From Actinomycetes bacterium (GTDB taxonomy: Bacteria > Actinomycetota > Acidimicrobiia > Acidimicrobiales > Ilumatobacteraceae), in assembly GCA_029782355.1 (NCBI GenBank), contig JAKOUY010000031.1:248001-312000 (forward strand): a DNA stretch of 64,000 bases, in the 5' to 3' direction. Both the position numbers and the translations under genes were made by a program. This document shows positions 26,145 through 33,984 of this stretch, one piece after another. Below the pieces are notes generated by a model, which worked only from the letters and a program-made list of their open reading frames with translations, did no database searches and was not told the origin of the DNA. Position 1 is the first letter of the stretch, and every line of letters starts with the position of its first letter.

Positions 26145-26872
26145 TGGCGCTGCTCGACATCCAGGGCGTGTGCGTCCGCTTCGGCGGCCTGATGGCCGTC
26201 GACACCGTGACGCTCTCCGCCGAGCGAGGCAAGGTGACCGGGCTGATCGGACCGAACGGCGCCGGGAAGACCACCACCTTCAACGTCATCACCGGCTTGC
26301 AGCAGCCCACCAAGGGCCGGGTGTTGATCGACGGCGAGGAGGTCAATCACCTGGCCCCGCACAAGCGGGCCCGACGTGGCATGGCTCGGACCTTCCAGCG
26401 ACTCGAGCTGTTCGGGGTGCTCACGGCGCGCGAGAACGTGATGGCGGCCGCCAGCATGTCGGCGCGCTACCGCGACAGCAAGGAGTCGCCGGCCGTGGTC
26501 GCCGACCGATTGCTGGAGCGGGTCGGCATCACCGAGGTCGCCGACGTGCCCGCCGGGCGGCTGCCCACCGGCCAGGGCCGCCTGGTCGAGCTGGCCCGTG
26601 CCCTGGCGACCAAGCCGCGCCTGCTGCTCCTCGACGAGCCGGCCTCCGGGCAGGACGACGCCGAGACCCAGCACTTCGCCGGGCTGCTGCGCCAGCTGGC
26701 CGACGAGGGCATGGCGGTGCTGCTCGTCGAGCACGACATGGGCCTGGTGATGTCGGTCTGCGACTATCTCTACGTGCTCGACTTCGGCCGCCTGCTGGCG
26801 GAAGGCTCGCCGGACGAGGTCCGCCACCATCCCGACGTGCTGGCCGCCTATCTCGGACGGGAGTATCAGTAG
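26144..26872 (+). CDS. livG: Liv-type ABC ATPase, LivG-like
   Basis: 242 residues. Walker A GPNGAGKTT is at 36-44, the Q-loop in ARTFQRLELFGVLTARENV, Walker B LLLLDEPASG, switch His in LLVEHDMGLVMSVCD. The signature region reads LPTGQGRLVELARAL, a departure from the usual LSYGQ-type sequence: Pro-Thr replaces Ser-Tyr/Gly. It shares one base with the permease stop (TGATG 26142-26146) and one with livF (TAGTG). Confidence 0.9.
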   Translation: MALLDIQGVCVRFGGLMAVDTVTLSAERGKVTGLIGPNGAGKTTTFNVITGLQQPTKGRVLIDGEEVNHLAPHKRARRGMARTFQRLELFGVLTARENVMAAASMSARYRDSKESPAVVADRLLERVGITEVADVPAGRLPTGQGRLVELARALATKPRLLLLDEPASGQDDAETQHFAGLLRQLADEGMAVLLVEHDMGLVMSVCDYLYVLDFGRLLAEGSPDEVRHHPDVLAAYLGREYQ

Positions 26873-27576
26873 TGGGCGACGCACTCCTCGAACTGCGCGG
26901 CGTGCGCGCCGGCTATGGCGGCATCGAGGTGGTCCACGGTGTCGACCTGGTGGTCGAGCGCGGCCAGGTGTTCGGCGTGCTCGGGCCCAACGGAGCCGGC
27001 AAGACCACGCTGATGAAGGTCGCCGCCGCCCTCCATCCGCCGACAGCGGGCGACGTCATCGTCGCCGGCCGACGGGTCAACGGGGCCACGCCGGATCAGC
27101 TGGCCCGCGCCGGGCTGTGCCTGGTGCCCGAGGGGCGCGGCATCTTCCCGAACCTCTCCGTGCGCGAGAACCTGTGGATGAACACCTACGCCGGCGCCAG
27201 CATGGCCGACGTCGAGGCGGCGGCCTATGCCCAGTTCCCCCGGCTGAAGGACCGCCGCAACCAGACCGCCGGGACCCTGTCGGGCGGTGAGCAGCAGATG
27301 CTCGCCCTGGCCCGGGCCGTGGCCACCCGTCCAGCAGTGCTGCTGCTCGACGAGCTCTCGATGGGCCTGGCCCCCCAGCTGGTCGAGCACCTGTACGACG
27401 CGGTGGTCGCCATCGCTCGCCAGGGCGTGTCGATCCTGGTCGTCGAGCAGTTCGCCAAGACCGTGCTGGGCGCCGCCAGCCAGGCGGCGATCATGGTCGG
27501 CGGGCGGATCGTCAAGGTCGGCACACCGGCCGAACTCGAGGACGAACTCAGTGCCGCCTATCTCGGCGGGCACTAG
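26872..27576 (+). CDS. livF: Liv-type ABC ATPase, LivF-like
   Basis: 234 residues. Walker A GPNGAGKTT at 38-46, LivF-specific LVPEGRGIFPNLSVRENL, signature LSGGEQQMLALARA, Walker B VLLLDELSMGLAP, switch segment VVEQFAKTVL. It pairs with LivG as the ATPase heterodimer. GTG 26872 overlaps the livG stop. The C-terminal SAAYLGGH end is typical of the family. Confidence 0.92.
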   Translation: MGDALLELRGVRAGYGGIEVVHGVDLVVERGQVFGVLGPNGAGKTTLMKVAAALHPPTAGDVIVAGRRVNGATPDQLARAGLCLVPEGRGIFPNLSVRENLWMNTYAGASMADVEAAAYAQFPRLKDRRNQTAGTLSGGEQQMLALARAVATRPAVLLLDELSMGLAPQLVEHLYDAVVAIARQGVSILVVEQFAKTVLGAASQAAIMVGGRIVKVGTPAELEDELSAAYLGGH

Positions 27577-27594
27577 GAGCGAAGGGGAGATTCG

Positions 27595-27918
27595 ATGAAC
27601 GACCGGGTCGAGCAGTTCAAGGCCGACGTCGCCGAGTTGAAGATCAAGGACTCGGCGTCGGGGCGGGACACGCTGTTCCTGCGCACCGGCGGGGCGTTGA
27701 TGTTCATCGGCTCGCTGCTGTCGTTCATCGCCTACCTGACGAGCCGCAACGACAAGGACCCACTGGCCCAGGGCGGTCATCAGACCCTCGGCCTGTTCGG
27801 TGTGGCCATCGCCGTGGTCGGCGCCGCCCTGTTCCTGCGGTACTCCCTGTCGGGCTTCCTGAAGCTGTGGCTGGCCCGCTACCTGCACGCCCAGCGCACC
27901 CAGCACCCCGCCGACTGA
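27595..27918 (+). CDS. Small membrane protein of the Liv operon
   Basis: 107 residues with two predicted membrane helices, about 30-50 (TGGALMFIGSLLSFIAYLTS) and 64-86 (LGLFGVAIAVVGAALFLRYS), both ends hydrophilic and a short loop between. It begins 18 bp after livF with a GGGGAG ribosome site, so it belongs to the transport operon. I recognise no named family; a role as accessory subunit of the importer is inferred from position only. Confidence 0.75.
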   Translation: MNDRVEQFKADVAELKIKDSASGRDTLFLRTGGALMFIGSLLSFIAYLTSRNDKDPLAQGGHQTLGLFGVAIAVVGAALFLRYSLSGFLKLWLARYLHAQRTQHPAD

Positions 27919-27932
27919 CCGCGCCGACCGAC

Positions 27933-27965
27933 TGCGCCGGGTGGCCGCACCGGGTGGCCGGCGCA
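27933..27965. terminator. Hairpin between convergent Liv operon and SDR gene
   Basis: TGCGCCGG (27933-27940) pairs with CCGGCGCA (27958-27965) over a 17-nt loop. Lies between converging genes; no T-run. Confidence 0.4.
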
Positions 27966-27992
27966 GGTGACGGGCGGCCGATCGTGCGCCGG

Positions 27993-28775
27993 TCAGCGCA
28001 TGCCGCCGGAGACGGAGTGGGACTCGCCGGTGACGAAGCTGGAGGCCGAGCTGGCCAGGTAGACCACCGGCCCGACGATCTCGTCGGTCTCGGCCGTGCG
28101 GCCCTGCAACGTCGCCCCGCCGGCTCGCTCGTAGAAGCCGGGAGCCGTCCGCTCGGCACCCTCGGTCATCTCGCTCTTGATCGGTCCGGGACAGACGACG
28201 TTGACGCGAATCCCGTCCGCGGCCATCTCCCGGGCCATCACCCGGGTGAGGTTGACCAGGGCGGCCTTCGACGCACCGTAGGCCGACTGCCCGTGACCGG
28301 CTTCGTATGCCGCCATCGAGGCGATGTTGACGATGCTGCCGCCACCGCCCGCCTTCATCACGGGGTGGACGCACTGGGACAGTCGCAGCGGGCCCTCGAG
28401 GTTCACGGACATCACCTTGCGCCAGTACGCCAGCTCGGTCTGGACCACCGGCACCCAGGCCGGGCTGATCCCGGCGTTGTTGACCAGCACGTCGATCCGT
28501 CCGAACTCCCCGGCCACGGCATCGACGAAGGCCGGGATGGCGTCCCAGTCACCGACGTGGCAGCCCAGACCGAGGGTCCGCCGACCGGTCGCTGCGGCGA
28601 TCTCGGCGGCAACGCTGGTGCACAGGTCCTGCTTGCGGCTGCTGACCACCACGTCGGCGCCGGCCTCGGCGAGACCGAGGGCGATCGCTCGGCCGAGCCC
28701 CTTGGTGGCACCGGTGACCACGGCGACCTTGCCGGTGAGATCGAAACGGGCGGCGTGCGGGTTGGGGGTGGTCAT
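27993..28775 (-). CDS. Short-chain dehydrogenase/reductase
   Basis: 260 residues, classical SDR. Cofactor motif TGATKGLG at about 21-28, NNAG followed by ISPAWVPV, catalytic Ser in IVNIASMAA, YxxxK in YGASKAALVN, and C-terminal SVSGGMR. The absence of an acidic residue after strand 2 and SSRK in its place favour NADP(H). It oxidises or reduces a hydroxy/keto group; the substrate is unknown. Start ATG 28775 is supported by a TACGTT box 6 nt upstream. Monocistronic. Confidence 0.88.
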   Translation of the reverse strand: MTTPNPHAARFDLTGKVAVVTGATKGLGRAIALGLAEAGADVVVSSRKQDLCTSVAAEIAAATGRRTLGLGCHVGDWDAIPAFVDAVAGEFGRIDVLVNNAGISPAWVPVVQTELAYWRKVMSVNLEGPLRLSQCVHPVMKAGGGGSIVNIASMAAYEAGHGQSAYGASKAALVNLTRVMAREMAADGIRVNVVCPGPIKSEMTEGAERTAPGFYERAGGATLQGRTAETDEIVGPVVYLASSASSFVTGESHSVSGGMR

Positions 28776-28781
28776 GACGGC

Positions 28782-28787
28782 AACGTA
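28782..28787 (-). promoter_or_regulatory. Candidate leaderless -10 box
   Basis: TACGTT on the minus strand, 6 nt before ATG 28775. Confidence 0.55.
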
Positions 28788-28821
28788 GCCAGCGTCCGCC
28801 GCGGCGGGCGACCCGGCTGGG

Positions 28822-30273
28822 TCAGCCGGGGATCCAGGTCCCGTGGAACCCGTACGGCACCCGCTGGGGAAGGCGGATGCGTGCCACCGGCCCGTTGGCG
28901 ACCGCGGTGGCGTCGAGGACGACCAGTTCGCTGGCGTCGTCAGCGGTGTCGTAGACGAAGCCGAGGAGGTAGCCGTGGTCCTCGCCGTCGGACGTCGGCA
29001 CGAACAGCCACTCGCCCCCATGGGCGCCCGGGCCCGGATCCCACACCTGCTGATCGCCGGTGCCGACGTCCAGCTTGATCACGCCGCCGAGATCGACCGT
29101 GGTCTGGCTGGGACGGTTCTCGACCAGGTAGGCGAAGCGGTACGGGCGGCCCACCAGGCGGGGATCGCGCGTGGGCAGCTCGCCGATCCGCCCGTCGGTC
29201 AGGACCGTGTCGGCGACCCTGCCGGATGCCGGGTCGGTGCGCCACCGGTGCGTGGCCAGCCCATTGCCCAAGGTCTGGCCGGGCCGGAAGATCGAGTCCA
29301 AGTGGCACACGTCGACCACCACCTGGTCGCCGTCCTCGTAGGCGTTCAGTCCGTGGAAGACGTAGCACGGGTCGAGGTCGAACCACCGCGGCGGGCCCGA
29401 GCCGTCGAGCGGCATCACCCCGAGCCGCGCCCCGGTTGCCGGATCCCAGCGGTAGGGGAAGATCCCGGACGTCGGGTCCTTGACGTAGGCGACGGCGGCG
29501 GCCAGGTCGAAGCGCACCGGCAGGTCCCAGAACACGGCGTGGTGCTCGGTGATGGCGAAGTCGTGGATCATCGTGCTGGCCGGGATGTCGACCACCGACG
29601 AGTGCGACAGGGTCCCGTCGGGCTCGACGATCCAGTACGTCAGGAACGGCGGAACGAACCCGTAGCCGAAGCCGTGCAGCCGGCCGGTGGTCGGGTCGAT
29701 CTTCGGGTGGGCGGTGAAGGCCGAGGTCAGCCGGCCGGCGAAGTCGAACGGGCCGAGGGTGTCGAGCGTGGCCGGGTCGAGGCGGTACGGCAGGCCGACC
29801 TCGCCGCTGGTCAGCAGGCGCCCGCCGTGCCAGATGGCCGAGACGTTCGACTGGTTGCTGGCGCCGCCCGGCGGGCCCTGCCCGAAGGCGGCGCGGGCCT
29901 CGTACATCGTCGTGTGCACGTAGCGGTTGCGGTACCAGGCGGCCTTGCCGTGCTCGAGGCGCACGCCGTGGACCATGCCGTCGCCGAAGAACCAGTGCGG
30001 CGACACCCCGCTGACCGGGTTGGATCCGTTGCGCACGTAGGTCCCGACCAGCTCCGGCGGCAGCGCCCCGTCCACCTCCAACGGCGCCCGCTCGACCTCG
30101 GCGGTGACCGGGGCGAAGTTCCCGTCGAGCCACCACGGGGTCGCCGGCGGGCTGTGGGTGGTGGCCCGCGCCGGGATGGCGTGCGACATGGCCAACGCAC
30201 TCCCGCCGAGCACCGCCCATCTGGCCAGATCTCGCCGACTGAGACTCGACGCGGACAACGGGTCACCGGCCAT
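28822..30273 (-). CDS. Carotenoid cleavage oxygenase family protein, Tat-exported
   Basis: 483 residues. Seven-bladed propeller family (RPE65/CCD) with four iron-ligand histidines placed as expected, in the motifs FTAHPK, TMIHDFAITEHH, YVFHGLNAYEDGD and the C-terminal YGFHGTWIPG. It splits carotenoid, apocarotenoid or stilbene-type double bonds with O2. The N-terminus SSLSRRDLARWAVLGGSALAMS is a twin-arginine signal (Arg13-14), which is unusual because most CCDs are cytoplasmic. Start ATG 30273 is preferred over 30312 because a TACGGT box lies 6 nt upstream and it gives a normal Tat signal. Confidence 0.9.
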   Translation of the reverse strand: MAGDPLSASSLSRRDLARWAVLGGSALAMSHAIPARATTHSPPATPWWLDGNFAPVTAEVERAPLEVDGALPPELVGTYVRNGSNPVSGVSPHWFFGDGMVHGVRLEHGKAAWYRNRYVHTTMYEARAAFGQGPPGGASNQSNVSAIWHGGRLLTSGEVGLPYRLDPATLDTLGPFDFAGRLTSAFTAHPKIDPTTGRLHGFGYGFVPPFLTYWIVEPDGTLSHSSVVDIPASTMIHDFAITEHHAVFWDLPVRFDLAAAVAYVKDPTSGIFPYRWDPATGARLGVMPLDGSGPPRWFDLDPCYVFHGLNAYEDGDQVVVDVCHLDSIFRPGQTLGNGLATHRWRTDPASGRVADTVLTDGRIGELPTRDPRLVGRPYRFAYLVENRPSQTTVDLGGVIKLDVGTGDQQVWDPGPGAHGGEWLFVPTSDGEDHGYLLGFVYDTADDASELVVLDATAVANGPVARIRLPQRVPYGFHGTWIPG

Positions 30274-30279
30274 CGCCCG

Positions 30280-30285
30280 ACCGTA
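30280..30285 (-). promoter_or_regulatory. Candidate leaderless -10 box
   Basis: TACGGT on the minus strand, 6 nt before ATG 30273. Confidence 0.55.
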
Positions 30286-30326
30286 GCAACGCCTGCCGTC
30301 CCCGGTGAGCACCCGAGCTAATCTGG

Positions 30327-30332
30327 TACGTT
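30327..30332 (+). promoter_or_regulatory. Candidate leaderless -10 box of the OYE gene
   Basis: TACGTT, 6 nt before ATG 30339. It is embedded in a short inverted repeat TGGT-N8-ACCA (30324-30339) that touches the start codon and might be an operator half-palindrome. Confidence 0.5.
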
Positions 30333-30338
30333 AGAACC

Positions 30339-31523
30339 ATGGCAGGATCCGATCTCTTCGCCCCTGCACGCCTCGGGCCCGTCGAGTTGCGCAACCGCAT
30401 CGTCAAGGCGGCGACCTTCGAGGGGATGAGCCCGAAGAACGTCGTGTCCTCCAGCCTGATCGACTTCCACCGGCGGATGGCAGCCGGCGGGGTGGCGATG
30501 ACCACCGTCTCGTACATCGCCGTCTCCCAAGCGGGCATGGGCGCTCCGGCGGAGATCTACATCCACGACGGCGCGGCCGACGGCCTGGCCCGGATCGCCG
30601 AGGTGGTCCACGGCGAGGGCGCCAAGATCGCCGCCCAGATCGGCCACGCCGGTGCGGTGGGCGAGGTCCCCGGCAAGCGGGTCCTCGGCCCCAGCGCCCG
30701 GCGGACCCGGATGGGGGCCAAGGTCGCCGAGATCTCCCGCGCCGAGATCGATCAGGTGGTCGCCGACTTCGCCGCCGCCGGGACGATGCTGCGTCAGGCC
30801 GGCTTCGACTCGGTCGAGCTGCACTTCGGGCACCACTACCTGCTGTCGTCGTTCCTCAGCCCGAGGTGGAACCGCCGCACCGACGAGTACGGCGGCTCGC
30901 TGGACAACCGCGCCCGCCTGCTGCTGCGCGTGCTCGACGCCACCCGTGAGGCCGTCGGCCCGGGCTTGGCCCTGACGGCCAAGATGAACATCCGCGACGC
31001 CGTGCGCGGCGGGTTGGAGATCGACGAGTCGATCGAGTTCGCCAAGCGGTTCGAGGCCTCCGGCCGGCTCGACGCCATCGAGCTCACCGGCGGCGGCTCG
31101 CAGCAGAACCAGATGTACATGTTCCGCGGTGACGTGCCGCGCGCCGAGTTCGAGCAGATCCTGCCGTCGAAGGCGATGAAGCTCGGGTTCCGCCTGTTCG
31201 GCCGGTGGCTGCTCCCCGGCTACCCGTACGAGGAGGCCTACTTCCTGCCGATGGCCGCTCGCTTCCGGGCCGCACTCTCCATGCCGTTGATCTACCTCGG
31301 CGGGGTCAGCCGGGCCGACACCGCCCGGCAGGCCCTCGACGCCGGGTTCGACTTCGTGGCGATGGGCCGGGCGCTGGTGCGCGAACCTGACCTGGTCAAC
31401 CGGATGCGAGACGGTTCGGCCACGGAGGCAACGTGTATCCACTGCAACAAGTGCATGCTCTCGATCTACACCGGTACCCGGTGCACGATCGACCACCCCG
31501 AGCCCCTGAAGCTCGTCCGCTGA
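30339..31523 (+). CDS. FMN-dependent NADH:flavin oxidoreductase, old yellow enzyme family
   Basis: 394 residues, TIM barrel. It begins LFAPARLGPVELRNRIVKAATFEGM, has QIGHAGA, the substrate-binding FDSVELHFGHHYLLSSFLSP and the SPRWNRRTDEYGGSLDNRARLL box, and FVAMGRALVREPDLV at the FMN phosphate site. The C-terminal end CIHCNKCMLSIYTGTRC resembles the cysteine cluster of the larger 2,4-dienoyl-CoA reductase subgroup but lacks the following FAD domain. It reduces activated C=C bonds. It lies 7 bp before the next oxidoreductase gene, so the two are probably co-transcribed. Confidence 0.88.
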   Translation: MAGSDLFAPARLGPVELRNRIVKAATFEGMSPKNVVSSSLIDFHRRMAAGGVAMTTVSYIAVSQAGMGAPAEIYIHDGAADGLARIAEVVHGEGAKIAAQIGHAGAVGEVPGKRVLGPSARRTRMGAKVAEISRAEIDQVVADFAAAGTMLRQAGFDSVELHFGHHYLLSSFLSPRWNRRTDEYGGSLDNRARLLLRVLDATREAVGPGLALTAKMNIRDAVRGGLEIDESIEFAKRFEASGRLDAIELTGGGSQQNQMYMFRGDVPRAEFEQILPSKAMKLGFRLFGRWLLPGYPYEEAYFLPMAARFRAALSMPLIYLGGVSRADTARQALDAGFDFVAMGRALVREPDLVNRMRDGSATEATCIHCNKCMLSIYTGTRCTIDHPEPLKLVR

Positions 31524-31530
31524 GCCGTCC

Positions 31531-32541
31531 ATGAAGCTGGCCCTGACCTTCGGCTACTGGGGCGCGGCCCCGCACGCCGACGCCGTCGCCGTGGCCCAGG
31601 AGGCCGAGCGGGTCGGCTTCGACAGCGTGTGGGTGGCCGAGTCCTGGGGCAACGACGCCTTCACCTATCTGGCGTGGATCGCCGCCCACACCGAGCGGAT
31701 CCGCCTCGGCACGGGCGTGGTGCAGATGGCCGCGCGGACGCCCTCGGCCACGGCGATGGCGGCGATGACGCTCGACCACCTCTCCGGCGGGCGGATGATC
31801 CTCGGGCTCGGGGTGTCCGGGCCGCAGGTGGTCGAGGGGTGGTACGGGCGGCCGTCGGACAAGCCCTTGGCCCGCACCCGTGAGTACGTCCAGATCATCC
31901 GCGATGCCCTGCGGAGGGAAGGACCGCTGACCAGCGACGGGCCGTTCTACCCGCTGCCGTACCGCGGCGAGGGCAGCGTCGGGTTGGGCAAGCCGTTGAA
32001 GATCATGACCCATCCACTGCGGGCGGAGATCCCGATCTTCCTCGGTGCGGAGGGCCCGAAGAACGTCGCCCAGACGGCGCGCATCGCCGACGGCTGGCTG
32101 CCGCTGTACTACAGCCCGTACCGCCAGGAGGTGTACGCCGACCAGCTGGTCGACGCCAAGCCCGGCTTCGAGATCACCGCCCTGGCGCAGCTGACGATCA
32201 CCGACGACGTCAGTGCCGGGCTGTGGCCGGTGCGCGCCATGCTCGGGTTCTACATCGGCGGGATGGGCGCCAAGGGGCAGAACTACCACACCAAGCTGAT
32301 GGCCCGGATGGGTTACGAGGCCGAGGCGCTGCGGGTCCAGGAGCTGTTCTTCGCCGGCCGGCGCGACGAGGCCATCGCCGCGGTCCCGGAATCCTTCGCC
32401 GACGAGATCTCGCTGGTCGGCCCGCCCGAGCGGATCCGCGACAAGCTGGCCGCCTGGCGGTCGAGCCCGGTGACCAGCCTGATGATCTCGACCCACGATC
32501 CGGCCGCCCTCGGTCGGATCGCCGAGCTGGTGCTCGGGTAG
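31531..32541 (+). CDS. LLM-class F420-dependent oxidoreductase
   Basis: 336 residues. Starts KLALTFGYWGAAPHADAVAVAQEAERVGFDSVWVAES, followed by RIRLGTGVVQMAARTPSATAMAAMTLDHLSGGRMILGLGVSGPQVVEGWYG, the hallmark of the F420-binding LLM group related to methylene-tetrahydromethanopterin reductase. IFLGAEGPKNVAQTARIADGWLP is the C-terminal barrel signature. It transfers hydride between F420 and an unknown substrate. It is the second gene after the OYE. Confidence 0.88.
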   Translation: MKLALTFGYWGAAPHADAVAVAQEAERVGFDSVWVAESWGNDAFTYLAWIAAHTERIRLGTGVVQMAARTPSATAMAAMTLDHLSGGRMILGLGVSGPQVVEGWYGRPSDKPLARTREYVQIIRDALRREGPLTSDGPFYPLPYRGEGSVGLGKPLKIMTHPLRAEIPIFLGAEGPKNVAQTARIADGWLPLYYSPYRQEVYADQLVDAKPGFEITALAQLTITDDVSAGLWPVRAMLGFYIGGMGAKGQNYHTKLMARMGYEAEALRVQELFFAGRRDEAIAAVPESFADEISLVGPPERIRDKLAAWRSSPVTSLMISTHDPAALGRIAELVLG

Positions 32542-32544
32542 CGT
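32539..32544 (+). promoter_or_regulatory. Candidate leaderless -10 box of the Ddn-like gene
   Basis: TAGCGT overlapping the stop codon of the LLM gene, 7 nt before ATG 32552. Confidence 0.4.
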
Positions 32545-32551
32545 CGGGCAG

Positions 32552-33043
32552 ATGAGCGAACCGAGCGACCAGCGTGTCGAGCAGGAGTGGGAGACCCCGT
32601 CGCACGAGGAGATCCCCACGATCACCAAGATGCACGTCGCCGGCATGGAAGCGACCAACGCCGACGAGGCCTGGGTGGTCGCCGGGATGCACCACGTGAT
32701 CATCCACACCATCGGGCGCAAGTCGGGCAACGAGCACAAGGTGTCGCTCCCGGTGTGGAAGGACCCGCAGGGCCTGCGCATCGTCGTGGCCAGCTTCGCC
32801 GGTCACGACCAGCACCCGAGCTGGTTCGTCAACCTGCGTGACCGCACGGCCAACCCGCAGGTCCGGGTGCGCTCCCAGCACCACGACTACTGGTGCGAGC
32901 CGGAGATCCTCGAGGGCGACGACTACGCCCAGACCTGGGCCGCGCTCACCGCCGATCGCGCTTGGTACAACGACTACCAAGCGCGCACCGAGCGCACGAT
33001 CCCCCTGGTCCGCCTCCCGGAGACCCGCCCGTACGACGCCTGA
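32552..33043 (+). CDS. F420H2-dependent nitroreductase/quinone reductase, Ddn family
   Basis: 163 residues, split-barrel flavin-type fold. It has the family core HVIIHTIGRKSGNEHKVSLPVWKDPQGLRIVVAS, and HPSWFVNLRDRTANPQVRV, in which HPxWyxNLxanP is the diagnostic Ddn/FDOR-A motif. In mycobacteria these proteins reduce menaquinone or nitro compounds with F420H2 at the membrane. Short N-terminal acidic extension of about 25 residues. It ends upstream of a 40-bp palindrome. Confidence 0.87.
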   Translation: MSEPSDQRVEQEWETPSHEEIPTITKMHVAGMEATNADEAWVVAGMHHVIIHTIGRKSGNEHKVSLPVWKDPQGLRIVVASFAGHDQHPSWFVNLRDRTANPQVRVRSQHHDYWCEPEILEGDDYAQTWAALTADRAWYNDYQARTERTIPLVRLPETRPYDA

Positions 33044-33110
33044 CCGTCCCAGGTCCGCCCAGGCCCGTCGGGACCGCCCCGTCCAGCCACACCCCCCTTC
33101 GCGACGAACT

Positions 33111-33150
33111 TGTCGTGACAAGAAGGCGACGTCGCCTTCCTGTCACGACA
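33111..33150. repeat. 40-bp near-perfect palindrome, core shared with 3754-3807
   Basis: TGTCGTGACA (33111-33120) pairs with TGTCACGACA (33141-33150), and GAAGGCGAC|GTCGCCTTC in the middle is fully self-complementary; only one base pair is mismatched. There is no loop, so it could extrude as a cruciform. The inner 20 bases (33121-33140) match 18 of 20 bases at 3771-3790. It lies in the 160-bp gap between the converging Ddn-like and SDR genes. No T-run follows on either strand. Confidence 0.8.
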
Positions 33151-33203
33151 GCTTGGCCGGGATGGGCGGCTGAGGTCAGCGCGCCGCACCCCTACCGACC
33201 GGG

Positions 33204-33983
33204 TCAGCCCAGCGGGTTGGGGGCGCTCCGCGGCTGGATGGCTGCGTCGGTGCCGCCGTCGACGAACCAGGTCTGGCCGACCACGTAGCTCGACTGCCGG
33301 CCGAGCAGGAAGGTGATCACGTTGGCCAGCTCGTCGGCCGTGCCCTGGCGGCCGATGGGCATCGGGATCTGGGCCAGCGCTTCGTCCATGCCCTCGATGT
33401 CGTGCAGCGAGCGGGTCATGTTGGTGTCGATCACACCCGGGGCCACGGCGTTGATCCGGATGCCCTGGCCGATCCAGCGGGGCAGCACGGCGTGGGAGCG
33501 CACCCAGTAGGCGATGGCCAACTTGCCCGCCGGGTAGGCGTACCACCCCTGGCTGGCCATGGCGTCGACCGCGCCCTGCTCGTCGCCGCCGAGGAACAGG
33601 TCGGCGTGCTCGCGGGTCAGGCCCGGCGTCATCGTGGTGGCCACGCTGGCGATCAGCACGACCGCGGCGTTGCCCGATGCGGCCAGGGCGTCGTGCAGGC
33701 CCTCGACCACCCCGATGGCGCCGAAGTAGTTGATCCGCACGGTGGGCTCCGGACCGATGGTGCCGTTGATCCCGGCGATCGGGGCCAGGCCGTCGAGACG
33801 CCCGTCGCACCGGGCCAGCACCTCGGCCACTGCGGCGGCGCGGCCATCCGCCGTGCCGAGATCGGCGTCGATGTCGCTGCCGCGCAGATCGACGCCGATC
33901 ACCCGGTGGCCGGCCGCCTCCAGTTGGCGCTTGGTGGCCGCGCCCATGCCGTTGGCGGCGCCGGTGACGCAGAAGGTTCCCAT
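33204..33983 (-). CDS. Short-chain dehydrogenase/reductase, 3-alpha-HSD/carbonyl-reductase-like
   Basis: 259 residues. It starts directly with FCVTGAANGMGAATKRQLEAAGHRVIGVDLRGSDIDADL, the compact form in which the NAD site opens with TGAANGMG and Asp32 selects NAD(H). Active-site Tyr and Lys are in WYAYPAGKLAIAYW; the serine is in VVLIASVATTM. End: WFVDGGTDAAI. This subtype includes 3-alpha-hydroxysteroid dehydrogenases. It starts 1 bp after the CoA-transferase stop and is the third gene of the ALDH operon. Confidence 0.85.
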   Translation of the reverse strand: MGTFCVTGAANGMGAATKRQLEAAGHRVIGVDLRGSDIDADLGTADGRAAAVAEVLARCDGRLDGLAPIAGINGTIGPEPTVRINYFGAIGVVEGLHDALAASGNAAVVLIASVATTMTPGLTREHADLFLGGDEQGAVDAMASQGWYAYPAGKLAIAYWVRSHAVLPRWIGQGIRINAVAPGVIDTNMTRSLHDIEGMDEALAQIPMPIGRQGTADELANVITFLLGRQSSYVVGQTWFVDGGTDAAIQPRSAPNPLG

Positions 33984-33984
33984 G

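Noticed and set aside
33111-33150. Palindrome as an ordinary intrinsic terminator
   Set aside because: No loop and no T-run on either strand, and the core recurs at 3771-3790 in a non-convergent location. Recorded as a repeat instead; a termination role is not excluded.
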